Source of the DNA: Bradyrhizobium altum
GTDB taxonomy: Bacteria; Pseudomonadota; Alphaproteobacteria; Rhizobiales; Xanthobacteraceae
Assembly (NCBI RefSeq): GCF_020889705.1
Contig: NZ_JACMYP010000031.1
Span: 1-49,737, forward strand
Length of the DNA: 49,737 nt
Reading direction: 5' to 3'
The notes below the pieces were generated by a model, which was not told the DNA's origin, ran no database searches, and saw only the letters and a program-made list of their open reading frames with translations. Made by a program: the position numbers and the translations under genes. The first letter of the stretch is position 1. Each line of letters starts with the position of its first letter. Shown here one piece after another: positions 44,206 through 49,737 of this stretch.

Positions 44206-44845
44206 CGGCGAAATATCTCCACCGCCGCAAGCCTTTAGGTGGGATGCGGACGGTCACGAGTGGCGGTCGAAGCTGGTTTCAGAGGGTTATCACATCACCC
44301 CAAAATGGCCAAGCCGTTGCGGTCCCCGGCGGTCAATTATGCCAGATATGGTGGGGATGCCGGGGATTGCCAGCCGGCGGGGCCGGCCCTCCCCGCCCCG
44401 GTTCCGGTCCCCCTCCCCGCAGGCCATAGCTGCGGGGACCGCGGGGGCGGACGGGGAGCCCCTTTCCCGATCGCGCGACCAGCCGAGGCTGACGCCTCAA
44501 GGCGAGCCGCGCCCCCTCGAGCTTCGCCAGTGCCGCTCCCCCAATCACGCTTCAGTCAATCACGCGACGTCCGTCTCTCTCGATCATCACGCGCGCGATC
44601 ATGATGCATCGAGTCACGAGATGATTTTGAATCGTTCGATTTTTGAATCGTTCTTTGAATCGCTCAACACTGGATCGATTCAAGCCTCTCACGCGATGCG
44701 TGCAATTGTGCGTCGTACTCCGTTGTCCCTCAGTCACACACACGAGCTTTGCGCATAGCTTCGATAGCTTCTAACGGCGCGCGGGCTGTTCGCGAAAATC
44801 ATCGTGATAACGACGCCGAAGAAATCTTCTCTTTGGGGGCGTTGA
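44206..44845. promoter_or_regulatory. Long control region, glyA / TonB receptor
   Basis: 640 bases without a convincing gene. Three parts: a glyA-proximal part of normal composition; a very G+C-rich, hairpin-dense part (about 44360-44470) where CCCCGCAG/CTGCGGGG (44415-44437) and CGGTCCCC/GGGGACCG (44405-44441) compete for the same bases; and an A+T-richer part with direct TTTGAATCG repeats and five GANTC sites (44611-44681). Before the receptor, TAGCTTC is repeated at 44757-44770. I could not find a convincing Fur or Irr box. Confidence 0.5.
44611..44681. promoter_or_regulatory. Cluster of five GANTC methylation sites
   Basis: GAGTC 44611-44615, GAATC 44629-44633, GAATC 44645-44649, GAATC 44657-44661 and GATTC 44677-44681. 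The three GAATC copies sit in direct repeats of TTTGAATCG(T/C)TC. GANTC is the target of the cell-cycle methyltransferase CcrM in alphaproteobacteria, and GcrA acts at methylated sites. Confidence 0.55.
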
Positions 44846-47122
44846 ATGACGGACGGATGGATTCGGCCGCAGCGGTTTGCTGCTTCGGCTCTGGTGGTGC
44901 TTTCGGTTGCTGGTGCGGACGAGGTCTTCGCGCAGACGCAATTGCCGTCCGTGACGGTCGATGCGCCCCACCGGCAAGCGGCGCGGTCGCAGCAGCCATC
45001 GCAACGGACCACGCGCGCGCGAAGCGCCTCGCGCCGCGCAACGGTCGCGCCCGTGGGAGCGCAGCCACAGGCGGCACAGCAGTCTGCAAGCGCCGGCGGC
45101 GGACACGAGCGCGCCAACGGCCCGGTCACCGGCTATCTGGCGCGGCAGAGCGCCAGTGGCACCAAGACCAGCACGCCGATCATCCAGACGCCGCAATCGG
45201 TGACGGTCATCAGCGCCGAACAGATCCGCGATCAGAAGATCGTCAGCAAGTTCGACGAAGTGCTGCGCTACACGCCGGGCGTCATCGGCGGCACCTATGG
45301 CGCCGATTTCCGCAACGACTGGTTCATGATCCGCGGCTTCCCCGCGCAGAACGAGTCGCTGTTCCTCGACGGCCTGCAGCTGTTCTACACCTCCTATGCG
45401 AGCTGGAAGCTGCAGCCCTTCAATCTCGAGCGCGTCGAGGTGCTGCGCGGTCCCTCCGGCATCCTGTATGGCGGCTCGGCGCCGGGCGGCCTCGTCAACG
45501 CGGTGAGCAAGCTGCCGCAGGCGGAGCCCATTCGCTACATCGAGACCGGCGTCAACAATTTCGGCAACGCCTATACCCAATTCGACATCGGCGGCGCGGC
45601 GGCGCAGCCCGGCGGCGGCCAGGTGCAGTATCGCCTGGTCGGCCAGGTCCAGGGCGGCGGCACCCAGACCGACTATGTCTACGACGACAATTTCTTCTTC
45701 GCCCCGTCGGTGACCTGGCGGCCCGACGCCGACACCAGCCTCACCGTGTTCGGCATGGCCTCGCACAGCAACACAAGGGCGCTGAACTTCCTGCCCTATG
45801 TCGGCACCGTCACCAATGCGCCGTTCGGCCGCATTCCGACCAGCCTGTTCGTCGGCGATCCCAGCGTCGACCAATTCCGCCGCGACCAGGAGATGGTCGG
45901 CTACCAGTTCCAGAAGAGCGTGACTGACAACGTCGATTTCCGCCAGAACGCGCGCATGGCGCATGTCGACGTCTATTACGCCGGCCTATACGGGCTCGGC
46001 TACGCGACGACGCTGGCGGCGGCCGACATCACCCGCGGCAATTTCTACACCCGCGGCATCGCCACGCAGCTCAACCTCGACAATCAGCTCGAATACCGCT
46101 TCTCCACCGGCGCGCTGCAGCACACCGCGCTGTTCGGCCTCGATCTGAAATATTACGGCATCGACGACCGGCAGGGTTTTGGCATGGGCACGAATCTCAA
46201 CGTGTTCAATCCGGTCTACGGCAATAACCTGCCGTATAGCGGCCCGCTGTATCAGAACGCCTATCTGACCCAGGGCATGGCCGGACTCTATCTGCAGGAC
46301 CAGGTCAAGCTCGATCGCCTGACGGTCGTGCTGTCGGGACGCCAGGACTGGGTCGATCTCACCAACAACAATCGGATCGGCGCCGATCAGAGCCGCCAGG
46401 ACAGCAAGTTCTCCGGCCGGATCGGCGCGATCTACAATTTCGACAGCGGTGTCGCGCCCTACGTCTCCTACATGACCGGCTACAATCCTGTCATCGGCAC
46501 CAACGCCGCCGGCCAATTGCTGCTGCCGGAGACCTCCGAGCAGACCGAGGTCGGCATCAAGTACGAGCCGGTCGGCCTCAACGCGCGGTTCGGCGTCGCG
46601 CTGTTCGATCTCAAGCGCAAGAACGCGCTGACTACAGATCCGAACAACACGCTGTTCCAGACCCAGAACGGCGAGGTCACCTCGCGCGGCGTCGAGCTCG
46701 AGGCGGTGGCGAACATCACGCGGGATTTCAAGCTGGTGGCGAGCTACACCAATTACGAGCTGTTCGTCAGCAAGGACCTCAATCCCGCGCTAATAGGCAC
46801 CGTGCCGACCAACACGCCGCGGCAGCTCGCCTCGGTCTGGACTGACTATACGCTCCGCGACGGCCCGCTGAACGGCTTCGGCTTCGGTGGCGGCGTACGC
46901 TATGTCGGCGCGTCCTTTGCCGACACCGCGAACACCGCGCGCGTCCCAGGCGTCGTGCTCGGTGACCTCGCCTTGCACTACGAATGGGACAACAACTGGC
47001 GCGCGGCGCTCAATGTCGTGAACGTCACCGACAAGATCTACGTCGCGAGCTGCGCGACGATCAGCTCCTGTTACTACGGCGATCGCCGGCGCATCACGGC
47101 AAGCCTCGCCTACAAATGGTGA
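44846..47122 (+). CDS. TonB-dependent siderophore receptor
   Basis: 758 residues. Outer-membrane receptor driven by TonB. Signal peptide to about residue 29 (DEVFA-QTQ), then a TonB-box-like LPSVTVDA (33-40), a long low-complexity Arg/Gln/Ala/Ser linker (41-92), the plug (about 107-235: QTPQSVTVISAEQIRDQKI, YTPGVIGGTY, FMIRGFPAQNESLFLDGLQL, ERVEVLRGPSGILYGGSAPG), and a 22-strand barrel ending RRRITASLAYKW. The C-terminal CATISSCYYGDRRR Cys pair is typical of FhuA/FpvA-type siderophore receptors. No cognate ABC importer or TonB-system genes are next to it; the ligand is unknown. A strong terminator follows. Confidence 0.95.
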   Translation: MTDGWIRPQRFAASALVVLSVAGADEVFAQTQLPSVTVDAPHRQAARSQQPSQRTTRARSASRRATVAPVGAQPQAAQQSASAGGGHERANGPVTGYLARQSASGTKTSTPIIQTPQSVTVISAEQIRDQKIVSKFDEVLRYTPGVIGGTYGADFRNDWFMIRGFPAQNESLFLDGLQLFYTSYASWKLQPFNLERVEVLRGPSGILYGGSAPGGLVNAVSKLPQAEPIRYIETGVNNFGNAYTQFDIGGAAAQPGGGQVQYRLVGQVQGGGTQTDYVYDDNFFFAPSVTWRPDADTSLTVFGMASHSNTRALNFLPYVGTVTNAPFGRIPTSLFVGDPSVDQFRRDQEMVGYQFQKSVTDNVDFRQNARMAHVDVYYAGLYGLGYATTLAAADITRGNFYTRGIATQLNLDNQLEYRFSTGALQHTALFGLDLKYYGIDDRQGFGMGTNLNVFNPVYGNNLPYSGPLYQNAYLTQGMAGLYLQDQVKLDRLTVVLSGRQDWVDLTNNNRIGADQSRQDSKFSGRIGAIYNFDSGVAPYVSYMTGYNPVIGTNAAGQLLLPETSEQTEVGIKYEPVGLNARFGVALFDLKRKNALTTDPNNTLFQTQNGEVTSRGVELEAVANITRDFKLVASYTNYELFVSKDLNPALIGTVPTNTPRQLASVWTDYTLRDGPLNGFGFGGGVRYVGASFADTANTARVPGVVLGDLALHYEWDNNWRAALNVVNVTDKIYVASCATISSCYYGDRRRITASLAYKW

Positions 47123-47164
47123 GCGTGCCGCGAAACATTTCGTTCACAAATCCATCATCGAGAC

Positions 47165-47198
47165 AGAGGGGCGGCGTTCAGCCGCCTCTCCATTTTTT
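47165..47198 (+). terminator. TonB receptor terminator
   Basis: Arms GGCGGC (47170-47175) and GCCGCC (47181-47186) with flanking AGAG/CTCT pairing, five-base loop, then TTTTTT at 47193-47198. Confidence 0.85.
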
Positions 47199-47199
47199 C

Positions 47200-47307
47200 G
47201 ATGCCGTCAGGGTGGTGTCAGCATCTCGCGCTAGGTTCGCGGCGCGGCTACAGTTGCCGCGCCCAGACTGGCCCGCTCCGAATTGCGAGCCCCGGAGCGG
47301 GCCTTTT
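47200..47307 (+). other. Structured stretch with a second terminator
   Basis: Beyond the receptor terminator come GATGC/GCATC (47200-47225), a perfect 8-bp hairpin GGCGCGGC-GCCGCGCC (47241-47263), and an 11-bp stem GGCCCGCTCCG / CGGAGCGGGCC (47270-47303) followed by TTTT. No gene ends here, so this is either a backup terminator array or a small RNA; no promoter is obvious. Confidence 0.4.
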
Positions 47308-47378
47308 AGGTGACGAAGGTTTCCCGTGGCAACCCAAGGGCATTCGAGTCCGTCGCACCGGCCGCCCGCGGGTCGATA

Positions 47379-47660
47379 TCAGAATGCACTCTTGAACTGC
47401 GCGACATAGTCGGGGCTGCCATAGACCCACATGGGCTCGTCGCATTGTCGTGAGCCTATGTCGTTCGTGCAGGCGGAACTCCACGGCGGAGCCGCGATCT
47501 GACGACCGACGATCCCGTATCCTTGCAGTCCGTTGCCGATTGTCGGTCCTGTGCCGACATGCATTCGATCGCTGCCTCTGCCGGTTCGCGCATGAGCAAT
47601 GGCTTGGGTCGCAACAGATGGCACCAGCATGGGCGCCGCCAGAAGGTAGATGGCCTTCAT
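47379..47660 (-). CDS. Small secreted hypothetical protein
   Basis: 93 residues with a clear signal peptide (MKAIYLLAAPMLVPSVATQA, cleavage after IAHA) and a mature part of about 68 residues containing GTGPTIGNGLQGYGIVGRQI and two Cys (SACTNDIGSRQCDEP) that could form a disulfide in the periplasm. It ends YGSPDYVAQFKSAF. I do not recognise the family. The ATG has a modest purine-rich AAGGCGG upstream. It sits alone between the receptor and the tct genes. Confidence 0.6.
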   Translation of the reverse strand: MKAIYLLAAPMLVPSVATQAIAHARTGRGSDRMHVGTGPTIGNGLQGYGIVGRQIAAPPWSSACTNDIGSRQCDEPMWVYGSPDYVAQFKSAF

Positions 47661-47807
47661 CGTTCAGCCGCCTTGATTGCGCCTCGCGCGGGCGAGGCAT
47701 GTGTACGTTGCTGAAAGGAAGACCGAGATCGGGGTTTCTATATTTCCGGATCACGCAAATGTTGGCAGCGTTACCGTCTGTCTCGACGCGGCCGATGGAT
47801 TCACATC

Positions 47808-49307
47808 CTAATCTTCGTTCGCCTTGAACCGCCCGAGTCCCCTGAGCACGAACGGTGCAAACAGCGCGATCAGCGCGATGCCGAGCAGCACAGCCGACAT
47901 CGGGCTTTGCAGCAGCACCATGGGATCGCCGAGGCTGATCGCCAGCGCGCGGCGCAGCTGGCTTTCCGCGATCGGCCCGAGGATCAGCCCGATCACGACG
48001 GGCGCGATCGGGAAATCGAACCGCCGCATCAAGAAGCCCATCACGCCGAACGCCGCCAGCATCGACAGCTCGACGACCGACGGCTTTGCCGCGATCGTGC
48101 CCATGGTCGCGAACACCAGGATGCCGGCATAGAGCCATGGCTGCGGGATCGCCAGCAGCCGCACCCACAGCCCGACGAGCGGCAGATTGAGCACCAGCAG
48201 CATGCCGTTGGCGATGAACAGGCTCGCGATCAGGCCCCACACCAAATCGGGCCGCTCCGCGAACAATAGCGGCCCCGGATTGAGCCCGTATTGCTGGAAG
48301 CCCGCAAGCATCATCGCCGCGGTGGCCGAGGTCGGCAGCCCAAGCGTCAACAGCGGCACCAGCGTGCCCGCGGCGGACGCGTTGTTGGCGGCTTCGGGTC
48401 CGGCGACGCCCTCGATCGCGCCCTTGCCGAATTCCTCCGGATGTTTGGTCAGCCGCCGCTCGGTTGAATAGGACAGGAAGGTCGGGATCTCGGCGCCACC
48501 GGCCGGCAGCGCGCCGATCGGAAAGCCGAACAGCGTGCCGCGCAGCCACGGCTTCCACGACCGCCGCCAATCCTCCCGCGTCATCCACAGCGAGCCGCGC
48601 ACCGGCTCGAGCTTCTCCTCGGCGTGATGACGGCGCGAGGCGACATAGAGCGCCTCCCCGACCGCGAACAGGCCGACCGCGAGCGTCGTCACCTCGACGC
48701 CGTCGAGCAGCTCGGGGATGCCGAACGCAAGCCGTGCCTGGCCGGTGAGCTTGTCGATGCCGACCAGCCCGAGCGTCAAACCGATGAACAGGCTGGTGAG
48801 CCCGCGAACCGGCGAGTCGCCAAAGGTCGCCGATACCGTCACGAAGGCGACGCACATCAGCGCGAAGTAATCCTCCGGCCCGAACCGAACCGCGACGTCG
48901 ACCAGCCATGGCGCGAGGAATGCGAGGCCGATGGTGGCGATGGTGCCGGCCACGAATGAGCCGATCGCCGAGGTCGCCAGCGCCGGGCCGCCGCGGCCGG
49001 CCTTGGCCATCTTGTTGCCCTCGAGCGCGGTCGCCATCGACGCGCTCTCGCCCGGCGTGTTGATCAGGATCGCGGTGGTCGAGCCGCCATACATGCCGCC
49101 ATAATAGATGCCGGCGAACATGATCAGCGAGCCGCCGGGATCGAGCTTGTAGGTCACCGGCAGCAACAGCGCGACCGTCAGCGCCGGACCAATCCCCGGC
49201 AACACGCCGACCGCGGTGCCGAGGAACACGCCGATCAGGGCGTAGAGCAAATTCATCGGCTGCATGGCGACCGCCATGCCGTGCGCCAGCGCGGCGAAAG
49301 TGTCCAT
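47808..49307 (-). CDS. tctA: Tripartite tricarboxylate transporter, large permease TctA
   Basis: 499 residues, the usual TctA length, with about twelve membrane helices. Conserved stretches: [60 protein letters not shown] with [20 protein letters not shown], and later [20 protein letters not shown] and [20 protein letters not shown]. It works with TctB and a periplasmic Bug/TctC protein to import a carboxylate. ATG 49307 overlaps the tctB stop by one base (TAATG). An in-frame upstream extension lies inside tctB and is rejected. Confidence 0.96.
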   Translation of the reverse strand: MDTFAALAHGMAVAMQPMNLLYALIGVFLGTAVGVLPGIGPALTVALLLPVTYKLDPGGSLIMFAGIYYGGMYGGSTTAILINTPGESASMATALEGNKMAKAGRGGPALATSAIGSFVAGTIATIGLAFLAPWLVDVAVRFGPEDYFALMCVAFVTVSATFGDSPVRGLTSLFIGLTLGLVGIDKLTGQARLAFGIPELLDGVEVTTLAVGLFAVGEALYVASRRHHAEEKLEPVRGSLWMTREDWRRSWKPWLRGTLFGFPIGALPAGGAEIPTFLSYSTERRLTKHPEEFGKGAIEGVAGPEAANNASAAGTLVPLLTLGLPTSATAAMMLAGFQQYGLNPGPLLFAERPDLVWGLIASLFIANGMLLVLNLPLVGLWVRLLAIPQPWLYAGILVFATMGTIAAKPSVVELSMLAAFGVMGFLMRRFDFPIAPVVIGLILGPIAESQLRRALAISLGDPMVLLQSPMSAVLLGIALIALFAPFVLRGLGRFKANED

Positions 49308-49737
49308 TACAGCAGTCGCTCCAGCGGGCCGGCGGGCAGGCTCAGCGTCAACAGTTTGTCGAACGCGAGGTAGATGAGGGTCGTGATCACGAGCGCGACG
49401 GCGGTGTCGGCCGCGACGGCGCGCCGGCCGAAGGCGGCCGACGTGGTGACGAACAGCGCCGAGGTGGCGAGGATGAAGCCGCCGCCGAGGCCGATAATGG
49501 CGATCAGCAGCGCCAGGCCGCCGATGATCAGCCACACCGGCTTCGGATCCATGCTCTCGCGCGGCGGCAGGTTGCCGCGCAGCGCGTCGATCAGATTGCC
49601 GACCGCGAGGATGACGAGGCCGATCGCGATCACGATCGGCATCGCCTCAGGCCCCATTCCGTACATCGTGGTGGACGGCAGCTTGCTCGCGTCCCATACC
49701 AGCACCGCGGCGAGCCCGGCAAGCGCGGCGGCGATCG
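49307..49737 (-). CDS. tctB: Tripartite tricarboxylate transporter, small subunit TctB (cut by window end)
   Basis: At least 143 codons; the frame runs open through the window edge, so the N terminus is missing. The product has four hydrophobic helices ([11 protein letters not shown] at the edge, [52 protein letters not shown] / [13 protein letters not shown]) and a TctB-type [19 protein letters not shown] segment. An internal GTG near 49705 is not the start. It precedes tctA, with TAATG coupling. A tctC gene may lie beyond the edge. Confidence 0.9.
   Translation of the reverse strand, partial: IAAALAGLAAVLVWDASKLPSTTMYGMGPEAMPIVIAIGLVILAVGNLIDALRGNLPPRESMDPKPVWLIIGGLALLIAIIGLGGGFILATSALFVTTSAAFGRRAVAADTAVALVITTLIYLAFDKLLTLSLPAGPLERLL

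Noticed and set aside
44700..44845. Fur or Irr (ICE) box before the TonB receptor
   Set aside because: GCTTCTAA and repeated TAGCTTC resemble parts of such boxes, but there is no full palindrome; I would not defend it.

Overview
The window looks like chromosomal DNA of an alphaproteobacterium of the Bradyrhizobium type (Nitrobacteraceae). The grounds are high G+C, a general porin of the rhizobial two-Cys type with a DLPVKA mature start, a GcrA-family regulator, the alphaproteobacterial orders plsX-fabH-ihfA-merR and glyA-nrdR-ribD-ribE-ribH-nusB-thiL, and several palindromic intergenic repeats that I recognise as common in Bradyrhizobium genomes. I could not run a search, so the genus is an inference. 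I see no phage, insertion sequence, CRISPR array or rRNA.

Region by region. (1) 1-2936: end of an NAD biosynthesis operon (nadB-nadC), heme A synthase ctaA and a small DUF2842 membrane protein. (2) 2933-15319: a surface polysaccharide locus: a NodB-type deacetylase homologue, a CelD/FemAB-type acyltransferase, a GumC/Wzc-like co-polymerase, a Wza-like export lipoprotein, a GT4 glycosyltransferase, a polyprenyl-phosphate sugar-1-phosphate transferase and an O-antigen ligase/Wzy-like protein, interrupted by a LysR/MFS pair. (3) 15291-25136: catabolic and accessory genes: MarR and FAD monooxygenase back to back, a saccharopine-dehydrogenase-like reductase, DUF169, YdcF, acetamidase/formamidase, acyl-CoA synthetase, a small ribbon-helix-helix-like protein, a GcrA paralogue and an SDR. 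(4) 25137-28920: a gene-poor stretch with a strong small-RNA candidate, a porin, a MarR-like regulator and tRNA-Pro(GGG). (5) 29020-35463: housekeeping lipid and envelope genes: plsX-fabH-ihfA-merR, DUF177, ubiquinol-cytochrome c chaperone, bamE, and an orphan Bug solute-binding protein. (6) 35631-44205, minus strand: glyA, nrdR, the riboflavin genes, nusB, thiL, the proton-pumping pyrophosphatase hppA and a 51-residue gene. (7) 44206-49737: a 640-base control region, a TonB-dependent siderophore receptor, a small secreted protein, and tctB-tctA of a tripartite tricarboxylate transporter cut by the window end.

The polysaccharide genes form an almost complete Wzx/Wzy-type path: priming on undecaprenyl phosphate, sugar addition, polymerisation, chain-length control and outer-membrane export, with N-acyl-modifying enzymes at one end. 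A flippase and further glycosyltransferases are not in the window. The gene set matches that of holdfast (Hfs) and unipolar polysaccharide (Upp) loci. The deacetylase homologue lacks its metal ligands and the kinase-like domain of the co-polymerase lacks its Walker A lysine.

The points most worth a second look are: the compact three-hairpin RNA at 26010-26086, next to and complementary to the porin leader; five GANTC (CcrM methylation) sites in 71 bases at 44611-44681; the two degenerate enzymes in the polysaccharide locus; and the tandem 9-base repeats with a GANTC site in front of a small ribbon-helix-helix-like gene beside gcrA.
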